A stretch of 64,000 nt of DNA from assembly GCF_900100115.1 (NCBI RefSeq), contig NZ_FNKL01000001.1:186001-250000 (forward strand), in the 5' to 3' direction. Position 1 is the stretch's first letter. Every line of letters begins with the position of its first letter. The position numbers were made by a program, and so were the translations under genes. The stretch comes from Chryseobacterium soldanellicola. Lineage in GTDB: Bacteria; Bacteroidota; Bacteroidia; Flavobacteriales; Weeksellaceae. Positions 26,370 through 35,562 of the stretch are shown in pieces. A model generated the notes under the pieces. It did no database searches and was not told the DNA's origin. It saw only the letters and a list, made by a program, of their open reading frames with translations.

Positions 26370-26849
26370 ATGATGAAAAAAACATTAGTCTTATTAATAT
26401 TTTTAATAAGTTTTTACTCTACCGCTCAAAAAATTCCGGGCAAAACCTACGAAACAGACAATTACGCCATTACTTTTCCTGATACCTGGAAAACAACTGA
26501 TGACAGCGGTATTATCAATATTTTTCCAACCAACGAGATCGGCGCGATCACCATTTCCGAATATCACGATTTAAACCTTCCGAAGGGAGAAACGAAAAAA
26601 TTTATCCTTGCTCTTTATAAATCTGCCGACGAAGAAAAGAAAGTGAAAAACAGCAACGGTAAAAAAGGATATACAGAATATAATTACGAATATTTCGATG
26701 AAAAGGAAAAAGCTTTCTGGATTACAAAAGTATTTCAGAAAGAAAAAAACTTATACCTGATCACTATTAATTGTGAACAAAAATACTGGAACGGAAATTA
26801 TATGAAGCTTTTCAATGAAGCTTTTGAAAGTTTTAAAATAAAGAAATAA
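26370..26849 (+). CDS. Secreted protein with PsbP/Mog1-like fold
   Basis: 159 residues; signal peptide [18 protein letters not shown], cleaved near residue 20. The mature sequence [23 protein letters not shown] and the C-terminal [13 protein letters not shown] follow the pattern of small PsbP/Mog1-like domains seen in many secreted bacterial proteins. No catalytic residues stand out. It starts 4 nt after idi and ends 8 nt before gcvT, so it is probably cotranscribed, although no functional link is evident. Two adjacent ATGs (26370, 26373) are possible. Confidence 0.65.
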   Translation: MMKKTLVLLIFLISFYSTAQKIPGKTYETDNYAITFPDTWKTTDDSGIINIFPTNEIGAITISEYHDLNLPKGETKKFILALYKSADEEKKVKNSNGKKGYTEYNYEYFDEKEKAFWITKVFQKEKNLYLITINCEQKYWNGNYMKLFNEAFESFKIKK

Positions 26850-26857
26850 ATTTAAAT

Positions 26858-27934
26858 ATGAAGAAAACAGCCTTGTACGACAAACACGTTTCTTTGGGAG
26901 CTAAAATCGTACCTTTTGCAGGTTTTGAAATGCCTGTGCAATATTCGGGAGTTACTGAGGAGCATTTTGCAGTGAGAGAAAAAGCGGGATTGTTCGATGT
27001 TTCTCACATGGGACAGTTTTTTGTGGAAGGTCCGGGTGCTAAAGATCTTTTACAATTGGTTACCACAAATAACGTAGATGCTTTGGAAAACGGAAAAGCT
27101 CAATATTCTTGTCTTCCAAACGAAAACGGAGGAATTGTTGATGATCTTATTGTTTACAAAATCGAAGACGATAAGTATTTTGTGGTTGTGAATGCTTCAA
27201 ATATTGAAAAAGACTGGGATCATATCGTGAAATTCAACAGTTTTGATGCTGTTTTAACGAATGCTTCTGATGATATGTCGTTATTGGCAATTCAGGGTCC
27301 AAAAGCTACGGAAATCCTTCAGAAATTAACGGAAACCAATCTTTCGGAAATTCCTTATTATAACTTCACAATGGGATCGGTTGCAGGGGTAAATGATGTG
27401 ATTATTTCAAACACAGGCTACACAGGAAGCGGTGGTTTTGAGATTTATTTCAATAATGAAAGTGCTGAAAAGCTTTGGGACGAAATCATCAAAGCTGGTG
27501 AATCAGAAGGAATCATCCCTTGCGGATTGGCTGCCAGAGACACTTTAAGACTAGAAAAAGGATTCTGCTTATACGGAATGGATATCGACGATACGACTTC
27601 TCCGATTGAAGCAGGATTAGGATGGATCACAAAATTCGACAAAGAGTTTATCTCTAAAGATACTTTCGCAAAACAAAAAGAAGAAGGCGTTACCAGAAAA
27701 TTAGTCGGTTTTGAGCTTACAGACAAAGGTGTTCCGAGACACGACTACCCTGTTGTAGATGCAGAAGGAAACGTGATCGGGAAAGTAACTTCCGGAACTC
27801 AGTCGCCAATGAAAAAGATCGGTTTAGGATTGGCTTATGTTGATAAACCTCATTTCAAGCTAGGTTCTGAGATCTTTATTCAGGTAAGAAATAAAAATAT
27901 TCCTGCAAAAGTGGTAAAAACTCCTTTTGTATAA
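26858..27934 (+). CDS. gcvT: Aminomethyltransferase (glycine cleavage T-protein)
   Basis: 358 residues. The N-terminal domain has [17 protein letters not shown] and [10 protein letters not shown], the folate-binding core has [14 protein letters not shown] and [18 protein letters not shown], and the C-terminal beta-barrel domain has [21 protein letters not shown]. All GcvT hallmarks are present and the length is normal. It transfers the aminomethyl carbon to tetrahydrofolate in glycine cleavage. gcvH and gcvP are not adjacent. A strong terminator follows. Confidence 0.96.
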   Translation: MKKTALYDKHVSLGAKIVPFAGFEMPVQYSGVTEEHFAVREKAGLFDVSHMGQFFVEGPGAKDLLQLVTTNNVDALENGKAQYSCLPNENGGIVDDLIVYKIEDDKYFVVVNASNIEKDWDHIVKFNSFDAVLTNASDDMSLLAIQGPKATEILQKLTETNLSEIPYYNFTMGSVAGVNDVIISNTGYTGSGGFEIYFNNESAEKLWDEIIKAGESEGIIPCGLAARDTLRLEKGFCLYGMDIDDTTSPIEAGLGWITKFDKEFISKDTFAKQKEEGVTRKLVGFELTDKGVPRHDYPVVDAEGNVIGKVTSGTQSPMKKIGLGLAYVDKPHFKLGSEIFIQVRNKNIPAKVVKTPFV

Positions 27935-27953
27935 ATAAAATATATTCTACAAC

Positions 27954-27985
27954 AAAAGAGATTGTAAATTTACAATCTCTTTTTT
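27954..27985. terminator. Bidirectional terminator after gcvT
   Basis: AAAAGAGATTGTAAA (27954-27968) is followed by its exact complement (27969-27983) and T residues; A-rich on the other side. It also suits the convergent ArsC-like gene. Confidence 0.85.
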
Positions 27986-28018
27986 ATGTAATTATCTGAA
28001 AATCAAAAAAATTTACGC

Positions 28019-28375
28019 TTAATTGCTTGAATTAAAATAAGCTCTCAGCTTTGCAAGGTTTTCTTTGTCACTTCCAATAAAAATTTCATCATCAGTAAGA
28101 AAAACCGGTCTCTTTAAAAATGTATAATGATCCAGCAGCAATTCTCTGAAATCTTCTTCTCCCAAAGATTTTAAATCAAGTTCTCTTAATTTTATCTGGG
28201 TCGATTTTTTGCTGAATAACGCCTCGTAGGATTTTGTTATTTTATACATTCCGTCCAATTCTTCCTTGGTAATCGGCTCTTTTTTAATTTCACGAAGCGC
28301 CCAGTCTGAAAGTCTGAATTGTGCTAAAATTTTTCTACAAGTGTCACATGTATTAAGATAAAATACTTTCTTCAT
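28019..28375 (-). CDS. ArsC/Spx-family thioredoxin-fold protein (YffB-like)
   Basis: 118 residues from the ATG at 28375 (MKKVFYLNTCDTCRKILAQF). The CDTC motif at residues 10-13 and the cis-Pro region LKRPVFLTDDEIFIG define the ArsC/Spx/YffB fold. It lacks the arsenate-reductase Arg triad that I could confirm, so a YffB-like reductase of unknown substrate is the safer call. A longer frame starts with TTG at 28426, just beyond a TACTTTTG box (28438-28431, minus strand), but its N-terminus does not fit the family. Confidence 0.8.
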   Translation of the reverse strand: MKKVFYLNTCDTCRKILAQFRLSDWALREIKKEPITKEELDGMYKITKSYEALFSKKSTQIKLRELDLKSLGEEDFRELLLDHYTFLKRPVFLTDDEIFIGSDKENLAKLRAYFNSSN

Positions 28376-28501
28376 TATATTTTTAAATCTGTTATTTATT
28401 AAAAATGAACATACGAAAAAGTTCAATCAACAAAAGTAGGATTTAATAAGTGATATTAAAAATTATTAAATACCTTTATTCAATCAAATTTTTTCTATAG
28501 A

Positions 28502-28969
28502 ATGGAGAACAAACCAATTAGTTTTCAGTTTATTTCAGAACCTTCTGATGTAAATTACGGAGGAAATGTGCATGGAGGGAGCGTAATGAAGTGGATCGAT
28601 CAGGCAGGATATGCCTGTGCAACCACCTGGAGCGGAAATTATTCCGTAACGGTTTATGTAGGCGGAATCCGTTTCTACGAACCGATCAAGATCGGGGAAA
28701 TAGTAAAAGTCGAGGCTCAGGTTATTTATACAGGTTCTTCAAGCATGCATATTTCGATCAATGTTTTTTCAAGAAACTTAAAGCAGCCGAATTTTGACAA
28801 GAAAACGCATTGCATCATTGTTTTTGTGGCAGTTGATGAAAACGGAAAAAAACTTCCTGTCCGAAAATGGGTTCCTGAAACTGAAGATGAGAAGCAAAAA
28901 GAAAAATATGCCATTCGTTTGATGGATCTCAGAACACAGATCGAAGACGAAATGAAACCGTTTTTGTAA
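28502..28969 (+). CDS. Acyl-CoA thioesterase, hotdog fold (YciA/ACOT-like)
   Basis: 155 residues, one hotdog domain. NYGGNVHGGSVMKWIDQAGYACATTW is the catalytic-loop and helix region of the YciA/BFIT class, and VKVEAQVIYTGSSSMHISINVF follows. The C-terminus is a charged helix. It probably hydrolyses medium or long acyl-CoAs. Its stop overlaps the ATG of the next gene by 1 nt (TAATG), so the two are translationally linked. Confidence 0.88.
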   Translation: MENKPISFQFISEPSDVNYGGNVHGGSVMKWIDQAGYACATTWSGNYSVTVYVGGIRFYEPIKIGEIVKVEAQVIYTGSSSMHISINVFSRNLKQPNFDKKTHCIIVFVAVDENGKKLPVRKWVPETEDEKQKEKYAIRLMDLRTQIEDEMKPFL

Positions 28970-29838
28970 TGCTTAGAAAAGACTTTATACAGCTTTCATC
29001 AATTGGATTTCTGGGGCTATGCTCTCCTGGAATTTCTTCTATAATTAATCCTAAAAAACCTTTGGCAATACAGCTTTACACAATTCGCGATGCTATTTCC
29101 GAAAACCTTGAAAAAGCACTGGAAAGATTGGCAGCTCTTGGTTTTAAAGAACTTGAGATCTACGGCTATAACGGAACTTTCTTTGGGAAAAGCCGAAATG
29201 AATTTCAAACTATTCTAAAAAATACAGGTTTAAAAGTTATCAGTTCTCACCATACAACTGGAATTTTGCATCAGGAGAAAGGAACTTTATTAAACGGTTG
29301 GGAAAAATCTGTGGAAGATTTACACTTTATCGGTGCAAAATACATGGTTTGTTCTTATCTTTTTCCTGAAGAAAGAAATATAGAGAATTATAAAAAACTT
29401 CCCGAATTATTTGATCAATCAGGAGAATTGACCAAAAAATCAGGAATACAGTTTGCGTATCACAATCATGATTTTGAATTTGAAAAATTTGATGATACTC
29501 AAAATGTGTATGAATTTATCTTAAAAAATACTTCACCCGATTTAGTAAAAATGGAACTGGATTTATACTGGATTTCAAAAGCTGGTTTAGATCCTTTAAC
29601 GTATTTTGAAAAATACCCGAAAAGATTTCCGTTGTGGCATGTGAAAGACATGAAAAAAGACAACAAAGATTTCACAGAGATCGGAAACGGAACGATTGAT
29701 TTTAAAAGAATTTTTGAAGCTAAAGAAAAAGCTGGTCTGCAATATTGGTTTCTGGAGCAGGATTCGAGTGATAAGGATATTTTTGAAAGTATTCAAATCA
29801 GTAAAAAATATATTATTGAACAGTCCTATTTTAAATAA
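28969..29838 (+). CDS. Sugar phosphate isomerase/epimerase family protein (AP-endonuclease-2-like TIM barrel)
   Basis: 289 residues. The N-terminus LRKDFIQLSSIGFLGLCSPG looks like a signal with weak Tat character (one Arg before K). The barrel follows: LAIQLYTIRDAI, ELEIYGYNG, YHNHDFEFEKF and MELDLYWISKAG, with the metal-binding Glu/His/Asp residues of xylose-isomerase-like proteins (HVKDMK, FLEQDSS). It may be a periplasmic sugar isomerase or epimerase. It overlaps the thioesterase stop by 1 nt. Confidence 0.82.
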   Translation: MLRKDFIQLSSIGFLGLCSPGISSIINPKKPLAIQLYTIRDAISENLEKALERLAALGFKELEIYGYNGTFFGKSRNEFQTILKNTGLKVISSHHTTGILHQEKGTLLNGWEKSVEDLHFIGAKYMVCSYLFPEERNIENYKKLPELFDQSGELTKKSGIQFAYHNHDFEFEKFDDTQNVYEFILKNTSPDLVKMELDLYWISKAGLDPLTYFEKYPKRFPLWHVKDMKKDNKDFTEIGNGTIDFKRIFEAKEKAGLQYWFLEQDSSDKDIFESIQISKKYIIEQSYFK

Positions 29839-29862
29839 TTTTGAATTAAAAGTTCATAAATA

Positions 29863-30702
29863 ATGAAAAAAATTACAAATCTTATTTGTTTATTGATCAT
29901 CATTTCTTTGCATTCACAAACGCACAGGTTTATTTATGAATTACAGTTAAAAATGGATTCTACAGACTCTGATTATCAAAAATTTAATATGATTTTAGAC
30001 ATTAATTCCAAAGAAGTTAAATTCTACGGCCGTAATCTTTTCGTTGCAGATTCTATCAATAAAAAATTCGGAAATATGGATAATAAACATGTTGATATGA
30101 CCGGACAGATCGTTAAAAGAAAGATCAATACCTTTAATAATGAAAATTTCATCAATATTAAATTCGGATATTATTCTTATAAGACGAACGATAAAATCAC
30201 CTGGAATATTTCTAAAGAAACCAAACAAATTCAGGATTATACATTGCAAAAAGCGACGGCAAAATTTGGAGGAAGAGATTGGATTGCATGGTTTAATAAA
30301 GATATTCCTTTTAATGAAGGACCATTTAAGTTTTCAGGGCTTCCGGGTTTGATTTTTGAGATTTATGATACAAAGAAAAATTTCATTTACAACCTTATAA
30401 AAAGTCAGGAACTACCGAGCATCTATCCTACCGATGATTTCCTTGAATCCAATTTTGGAAACAAAGCGATTCCCATTACGGAAAAACAGAAGCAAAAGCT
30501 TTCTTTAGAATTTTATAATGATCCCTTTTCATTTGAAAGAACAAATTTCAGCAAAACAAACAATAATCTGAATATTAATATCAATGGAAAGGAAATACAT
30601 ACAATTGACGAACTGAATTCTCAGACAAAAAATATGCAGGAAATCATTAAGAAATACAACAACCCCATTGAAATTGATAAAGCTATTCATTATAAAAATT
30701 AA
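29863..30702 (+). CDS. GLPGLI family protein
   Basis: 279 residues with a signal peptide (KKITNLICLLIIISLHSQ). The family name motif is present in GPFKFSGLPGLIFEIYD near residue 165. GLPGLI proteins are secreted beta-rich proteins of unknown function that are expanded in Bacteroidetes. It starts 24 nt after the TIM-barrel gene and may be the last gene of that transcript. Confidence 0.88.
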   Translation: MKKITNLICLLIIISLHSQTHRFIYELQLKMDSTDSDYQKFNMILDINSKEVKFYGRNLFVADSINKKFGNMDNKHVDMTGQIVKRKINTFNNENFINIKFGYYSYKTNDKITWNISKETKQIQDYTLQKATAKFGGRDWIAWFNKDIPFNEGPFKFSGLPGLIFEIYDTKKNFIYNLIKSQELPSIYPTDDFLESNFGNKAIPITEKQKQKLSLEFYNDPFSFERTNFSKTNNNLNININGKEIHTIDELNSQTKNMQEIIKKYNNPIEIDKAIHYKN

Positions 30703-30713
30703 AAATAAATAGT

Positions 30714-30721
30714 TATATTTG
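30714..30721 (+). promoter_or_regulatory. -7 promoter box of the fluoride-responsive gene
   Basis: TATATTTG matches TAnnTTTG. Transcription would start about 6 nt downstream, immediately before the first riboswitch stem at 30728. Confidence 0.6.
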
Positions 30722-30727
30722 CAGCAC

Positions 30728-30783
30728 AAGGAAATGGTGCTCTTCCTTACCCAACCGCTTTTCAGAAGCTGATGACGCCTGAT
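30728..30783 (+). ncRNA. Fluoride riboswitch (crcB motif)
   Basis: The crcB-motif parts occur in order. P1 is AAGGAA (30728-30733) with TTCCTT (30743-30748). The loop contains ATGG. Next come ACCCAACC, then P3 GCTT/AAGC (30757-30769), then CTGATGACGCCT. GGTG (30736-30739) can pair with CGCC (30776-30779), the expected pseudoknot. CCTGAT (30778-30783) can instead pair with ATCAGG (30807-30812), ending 7 nt before the ATG; the two states are mutually exclusive. The downstream CLC-type gene fits a fluoride exporter. Confidence 0.9.
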
Positions 30784-30819
30784 TTTAAGATTATTAACAA
30801 TAATTGATCAGGTAAAATT

Positions 30820-32088
30820 ATGTCAGAACATCAACGAACAATCATTCAGAAAACCTTATTTCATACCAGATTTTTCTTTAGAAAATTTCCTGCCTTACCT
30901 TATATTTTAAAGTGGCTTTGTATTTCTCTCATCATCGGAATTCTTGTAGGAACTGCTTCTGCAGGCTTTTTACAGTCATTGGAATGGGCAACTAATTTCA
31001 GGGAAAATCACATCTGGATCATTGCATTTTTGCCTGTTGTAGGTTTTTTGATCGGACTTTTATATCATCATCTCGGAAAAGATATTGAAGCGGGAAACAA
31101 TTTACTGATCGACAGCATTCATGATCCGAAGGAAATTATTCCTTTCAAAATGGCCCCTTTTGTCTATCTGGGAACCATCGCGACTCATCTTTTCGGTGGC
31201 TCGGCAGGTCGTGAGGGAACGGCTTTACAGATGGCGGGAGCGATTGCAGATCAGTTTACAAAACCTTTTAAGCTTACTAAAAACGAAAGAAAAATCCTGA
31301 TTATTTCTGCAATTGCTGCGGGTTTTGGCTCTGTTTTCGGAACACCTTTAGCTGGAGCTGTTTTCGGATTGGAAGTTTTTCTGATCGGAAGAATTCGTTA
31401 TAATGCTATTTTCCCGGCATTTGCATCGGCGATTATTGCAGATTTAGTAACGAATCTCTGGAAAGTAAAACATACTCATTATCACATTGATTTCATCCCA
31501 AAAATTGATTTTCTGCCTATTTTATACAGTGTTTTTGCAGGAATTGCTTTTGGAATCTGTGCTGCGACATTCAGTAAACTTATTCATTGGGCAGGTTCTT
31601 TTTTTAAATCAACAATAAAATATCCCCCATTACGCCCTGTTGTCGGCGGAATTATTGTTGCTGTTGCTGTTTTTGCGATGGGAACTACGAGATATATCGG
31701 GTTGGGAATTCCGACGATTGTAGAAAGCTTTGACAAACAACTTCCTTTATATGATTTTGCGTTGAAAATGATCTTTACGATTGTTACCCTTTCGGCAGGA
31801 TTTAAAGGCGGTGAAGTTACTCCTCTATTCTTTATTGGCGCAACTTTGGGAAGTGCATTATCCTTAATTATTCCGTTGCCGTTTGGCTTGTTGGCAGGAA
31901 TGGGATTTGTAGCGGTTTTTGCAGGAGCTACCAATACACCGCTGGCCTGTATGCTTATGGGAATTGAATTATTCGGGGCAGAATGCGGAATTTATGTAGC
32001 GATTGCGTGCGTGGTTTCTTACTTATTTTCAGGACATAACAGTATTTATACCAGACAAAAAATCGGGGAAATGAAGACGGGAAGATAG
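30820..32088 (+). CDS. CLC-family anion transporter, probable fluoride/proton antiporter
   Basis: 422 residues with the CLC fold and about ten TM or re-entrant helices. GGSAGREGTALQMAGAIADQF carries the gating Glu (GREGT, where chloride-type CLCs usually have GREGP), with GFGSVFGTPLAGAVFGLEVF, GFKGGEVTPLFFIGATLG and AGATNTPLACMLMGIE following. It lacks CBS domains. The chloride-type GSGIP loop is replaced by EAGNNLLID, as in the fluoride-selective CLC-F clade. The preceding fluoride riboswitch makes F-/H+ antiport the most likely function. Confidence 0.88.
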   Translation: MSEHQRTIIQKTLFHTRFFFRKFPALPYILKWLCISLIIGILVGTASAGFLQSLEWATNFRENHIWIIAFLPVVGFLIGLLYHHLGKDIEAGNNLLIDSIHDPKEIIPFKMAPFVYLGTIATHLFGGSAGREGTALQMAGAIADQFTKPFKLTKNERKILIISAIAAGFGSVFGTPLAGAVFGLEVFLIGRIRYNAIFPAFASAIIADLVTNLWKVKHTHYHIDFIPKIDFLPILYSVFAGIAFGICAATFSKLIHWAGSFFKSTIKYPPLRPVVGGIIVAVAVFAMGTTRYIGLGIPTIVESFDKQLPLYDFALKMIFTIVTLSAGFKGGEVTPLFFIGATLGSALSLIIPLPFGLLAGMGFVAVFAGATNTPLACMLMGIELFGAECGIYVAIACVVSYLFSGHNSIYTRQKIGEMKTGR

Positions 32089-32108
32089 GTTTAGGGTTTA
32101 GCAAAAAA

Positions 32109-32192
32109 AATTCATAATTCATAATTCATAATTCATAATTCATAATTCATAATTCATAATTCATAATTCATAATTCATAATTCATAATTCAT
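32109..32192. repeat. Perfect tandem repeat, 12 copies of AATTCAT
   Basis: Twelve uninterrupted copies of the heptamer AATTCAT (84 bp) start 20 nt after the CLC stop codon. The same motif appears in degenerate form elsewhere (AATTATGAATTATGAG near 10125). A pure 7-bp repeat tract should be prone to slippage. Confidence 0.97.
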
Positions 32193-32203
32193 AATAATTA
32201 CAA

Positions 32204-32227
32204 AAACCTTCTGAAAATCAAAAGGTT
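32204..32227 (-). terminator. Weak terminator of the Cys-rich peptide gene
   Basis: AACCTT and AAGGTT flank a loop, extended by TGA/TCA. On the minus strand the stem is followed by TTTTTG. Confidence 0.45.
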
Positions 32228-32285
32228 CTTGCGTATTAAATGTGGAAATGTTTATTTCTAATTGAAATAATTCGTTAAAATTGGG

Positions 32286-32471
32286 TTAGCAAGTAATTAC
32301 CTGCGGGCAACCAATATATTGTACACAATATTTAGGACCGGTTACAGCTCCTGTACAGCTGCATCCGCATAAAGACAAATCCGGAGTTCCGATTTTACCT
32401 ACTCCTCCGACAATGTTTTTAAGATCGTTTTTTCCTAATCTTTTAGCGTTTTTAAAAATGTTGTTTGACAT
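32286..32471 (-). CDS. Cys-rich double-glycine leader peptide (bacteriocin/RiPP precursor-like)
   Basis: 61 residues. The leader NAKRLGKNDLKNIVGG ends in a double glycine at about residues 22-23, the ComC/class II bacteriocin type cut by C39-peptidase transporters. The core (about 38 residues) has six cysteines (CGCSC, then three single Cys) plus several Ser/Thr. No modification enzyme, C39 transporter or immunity gene lies nearby. A clean promoter (32515-32544) and a weak terminator bracket the gene, so it is expressed as its own unit. Confidence 0.75.
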   Translation of the reverse strand: MSNNIFKNAKRLGKNDLKNIVGGVGKIGTPDLSLCGCSCTGAVTGPKYCVQYIGCPQVITC

Positions 32472-32514
32472 GTGATTTGGTTTTGAGAGTTAAACAATAT
32501 AATTTTAATACTTT

Positions 32515-32544
32515 CAAAGTTAAACAAATATATATTATTTACAA
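32515..32544 (-). promoter_or_regulatory. Strong Bacteroidetes promoter of the Cys-rich peptide gene
   Basis: On the minus strand TTG (32544-32542), exactly 19 nt of spacer and TAACTTTG (32522-32515) match the consensus. The -7 box ends 43 nt before the ATG, leaving a short AT-rich leader. Confidence 0.75.
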
Positions 32545-32639
32545 CATAATTTATTTCAATTTCAAATAATTGATTGATTTCATTTCTGTTACTTTACTAT
32601 AAAACGAAAAATAAAAAGAAAAATTATTTAAACAGCTTT

Positions 32640-33881
32640 TTATTCTGTGAATTCAAGATCTTTATCATGAGTTTCAGAAATCGTGAGAGAGGAGTAAAAA
32701 GCCAGACCAAAAACGATGGCACCAACGATCGCTGCGCTAATGATTACCGAAAAATCTTTCTTAAAAAAATCAAAGCCAAAAATCATCACAGGAACCAGTC
32801 CTCTTACCATATTCGGAACCGTTGTGGTGGCTGTATTCCTGATATTTGTCCCGAACTGTTCGGCTGCCAAAGTAACGAACATCGCCCAATATCCTGTTCC
32901 CAAACCGAGCCAGACGCAGAAAATATAATATTTTGTTTCTGTATTGGTATTTCCAAACAACATGATCGCAACACCCACAATGGTAAATGCAAGCATATAA
33001 AAAATCGCCATTTTTCTGGATTTTAAAGCATGAGAAATAAATCCGCTCATCAAATCACCGACAGAAATTCCTACATAAGCCCACATAATGGCTTTTCCCG
33101 GATTAATGTCTTTAATTCCGAATTCCGGGGCAAACTGATTCGCCAATACCGCCAAAATCCCAATACAATACCACGTCGGAAGCCCGACAGCAATACATTT
33201 TAAATATCTTATCAAACGATTTTTATTTGTGAAAAATGACAGGAAATTTCCTTTTGAGACAGCTTTTGTTTCGATATTTTTATAAATCCCCGATTCTGAA
33301 ACGCTGATTCTTAAAAATAATAATAAAATTCCCAGAACTCCTCCGATAATATAAGAAATATTCCATCCGCCGGATAATTCTACGGTCAATTGGGCAACAA
33401 CAGCACCCATTAATCCGAAACCAGCAACAACGGAAGTTCCGATCGCTCGTAAATTTTTCGGTAAACTTTCAGAAACAAGGGTAATTCCTGCTCCGAGCTC
33501 TCCGGCAAGGCCAATTCCGGCAATAAACCTTAAGCCTGCATACGAATACACCAAATGCTCTTTCGGAAAATACGGTAAAAACCCACACGCAATATTCGCT
33601 AAAGAATAAACCAGGATAGAACCAAATAACACGGATAACCGTCCTTTTTTATCGCCAAAAATTCCCCAGAAAATACCGCCGATCAGCAAACCTACCATCT
33701 GACAGTTAAGAATAAACGTACCATCGATATCAGGATTCAATCCTAAAGCTTTTAAACTCGGTATCCTTACGATACCAAACAAAAGCAGGTCATAGATATC
33801 TACAAAGTAGCCTAAGGCCGCAATAATAACCGGAATAGAGAAAATAAGTCTCGCTTTTGAAGACAAAGGAAGTTCTTGCAT
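32640..33881 (-). CDS. MFS transporter (metabolite:proton symporter-like)
   Basis: 413 residues with 12 predicted TM helices. GGIFWGIFGDKKGRLSVLFGS is the loop 2-3 motif A of the major facilitator superfamily, and RFIAGIGLAGELGAGITLVSE is typical of the sugar-porter/MHS branch. The substrate is unknown; organic acids, sugars or osmolytes are typical. A terminator (33911-33936) separates it from rny upstream, so it has its own transcript. Confidence 0.85.
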   Translation of the reverse strand: MQELPLSSKARLIFSIPVIIAALGYFVDIYDLLLFGIVRIPSLKALGLNPDIDGTFILNCQMVGLLIGGIFWGIFGDKKGRLSVLFGSILVYSLANIACGFLPYFPKEHLVYSYAGLRFIAGIGLAGELGAGITLVSESLPKNLRAIGTSVVAGFGLMGAVVAQLTVELSGGWNISYIIGGVLGILLLFLRISVSESGIYKNIETKAVSKGNFLSFFTNKNRLIRYLKCIAVGLPTWYCIGILAVLANQFAPEFGIKDINPGKAIMWAYVGISVGDLMSGFISHALKSRKMAIFYMLAFTIVGVAIMLFGNTNTETKYYIFCVWLGLGTGYWAMFVTLAAEQFGTNIRNTATTTVPNMVRGLVPVMIFGFDFFKKDFSVIISAAIVGAIVFGLAFYSSLTISETHDKDLEFTE

Positions 33882-33910
33882 TTTGATTTTTAAATTTTGC
33901 TAAAAATAAA

Positions 33911-33936
33911 AAACCTTTCAATCTCTTGAAAGGTTT
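33911..33936 (-). terminator. rny terminator
   Basis: AAACCTTTCAA (33911-33921) pairs with TTGAAAGGTTT (33926-33936). A-rich sequence on the left gives a T run on the minus strand after rny. Confidence 0.85.
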
Positions 33937-33960
33937 TTATAAAATATCTTTTTCTGATTA

Positions 33961-35526
33961 TTATCTCGCAATATTCACAGCTCTCGTTTCTCTGATCACT
34001 GTTACTTTTACCTGTCCGGGATACGTTAATTCGTTTTGGATTTTTTCAGAAATGTCGTAAGATAACTGAGAAGCAACTTCGTCATTTACTCTTCCGCTTT
34101 CTACCATAACTCTCAACTCTCTACCTGCCTGGATTGCATAGGCGCTGGAAACTCCTTCGAAGCTTAAAGCAGCTGATTCCAAGTCTTTTAATCTTTGGAT
34201 ATAAGATTCTAACACCTGTCTTCTTGCTCCCGGTCTGGCTCCTGAAATCGCATCGGCAACCTGAATGATCGGTGACAATAACGAGGTCATTTCAACTTCG
34301 TCATGGTGAGCACCAATCGCATTGATAACTTCTGCATTTTCACCGTATTTTTCAGCCCACTGCATTCCTAATAAAGCGTGAGGAAGCTCTGATTCCTGTT
34401 CAGGAACTTTTCCGATATCGTGTAAAAGACCTGCTCTTTTCGCTAATTTTACATTTAAACCTAATTCGGCAGCCATTGTTGCAGCGATATTGGCAACTTC
34501 TCTCGAGTGCTGTAATAAGTTTTGTCCGTAAGAAGAACGGTATTTCATTCTCCCTACAATCTTGATCAATTCAGGGTGTAAACCGTGGATTCCCAAATCG
34601 ATAATGGTTCTTTTACCAACTTCGATAATCTCCTCCTCAATTTGTTTTCTTGTTTTTTCTACAACCTCTTCGATTCTTGCAGGGTGGATTCTACCATCCG
34701 TTACCAATCTGTGAAGTGATAATCTTGCAATTTCTCTTCTTACCGGATCGAAACATGAAAGAAGAATCGCTTCTGGAGTATCATCAACAATAATTTCTAC
34801 ACCAGTTACAGCTTCCAAAGCACGGATATTTCTACCCTCTCTACCGATAATTCTACCTTTTACTTCATCAGATTCGATGTTGAAAACAGATACCGAATTT
34901 TCGATCGCCTGTTCTGTTCCGATTCTCTGAATGGTTTGAATAACGATTTTTCTCGCTTCTCCTTTTGCATTCAACTGAGCTTCTTCCATAATGCTCTGAA
35001 CATGCGCCTGAGCTCTTGTTTTAGCTTCAGCCTTCATTGATTCTACCAATTCGGCTTTAGCTTCTTCTGCTGTGTAATTAGAAATTTTTTCTAAAATTTC
35101 AACTTTTTTAGACATAATTGTGTCTAATTCCTGTTGTTTTTTATCTAAAATCTCCGTTTTCTTAGCATAATCTGCAATCTGCTTATCAAGGTCTTTTTCA
35201 AGTTTCCCTATTTTGCTAAGCTCGTCATTTAACTTATGCTCTTTGTCTTTTGTTCTTTTTTCAATCTCCTGCATTTTCTTTTCGCGAGACTGAATATCTG
35301 CATCATGCTGAGATTTTAATTCTAAGAATTTTTCTTTAGCCTGAAGGTTCTTTTCTTTCTTTATGGATTCAGCTTGTACGGTAGCTTTTTCTATAAGGTT
35401 TTCAGCATTCTTTTTAGCATCATCTATAATGAATTTTCCTTTAGTATTCAATGAGCTTTTAGAGAATAAAATCCCTGTTACAGCACCGATTACTAAACAA
35501 ACAACGCCGATTATAACTTCTATCAT
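33961..35526 (-). CDS. rny: Ribonuclease Y
   Basis: 521 residues. An N-terminal TM anchor ([16 protein letters not shown]) is followed by a long coiled coil (about 25-200), a KH domain ([20 protein letters not shown]) and an HD domain with [10 protein letters not shown] and [11 protein letters not shown]. This is the full RNase Y architecture: a membrane-bound endoribonuclease that initiates mRNA decay. It lies downstream of zapA with a probable 6S RNA between. Confidence 0.97.
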   Translation of the reverse strand: MIEVIIGVVCLVIGAVTGILFSKSSLNTKGKFIIDDAKKNAENLIEKATVQAESIKKEKNLQAKEKFLELKSQHDADIQSREKKMQEIEKRTKDKEHKLNDELSKIGKLEKDLDKQIADYAKKTEILDKKQQELDTIMSKKVEILEKISNYTAEEAKAELVESMKAEAKTRAQAHVQSIMEEAQLNAKGEARKIVIQTIQRIGTEQAIENSVSVFNIESDEVKGRIIGREGRNIRALEAVTGVEIIVDDTPEAILLSCFDPVRREIARLSLHRLVTDGRIHPARIEEVVEKTRKQIEEEIIEVGKRTIIDLGIHGLHPELIKIVGRMKYRSSYGQNLLQHSREVANIAATMAAELGLNVKLAKRAGLLHDIGKVPEQESELPHALLGMQWAEKYGENAEVINAIGAHHDEVEMTSLLSPIIQVADAISGARPGARRQVLESYIQRLKDLESAALSFEGVSSAYAIQAGRELRVMVESGRVNDEVASQLSYDISEKIQNELTYPGQVKVTVIRETRAVNIAR

Positions 35527-35562
35527 AATTTATATTGAGTTTTAATTGTCTTTACAATATTA

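Noticed and set aside
32109..32192. CRISPR-like array
   Set aside because: The unit is 7 bp with no spacers and there are no cas genes, so it is a simple tandem repeat.
32574..33026. Plus-strand frame of 150 codons overlapping the MFS gene
   Set aside because: It is antisense to a clear transporter, with Cys/His-rich low-complexity translation and no promoter.
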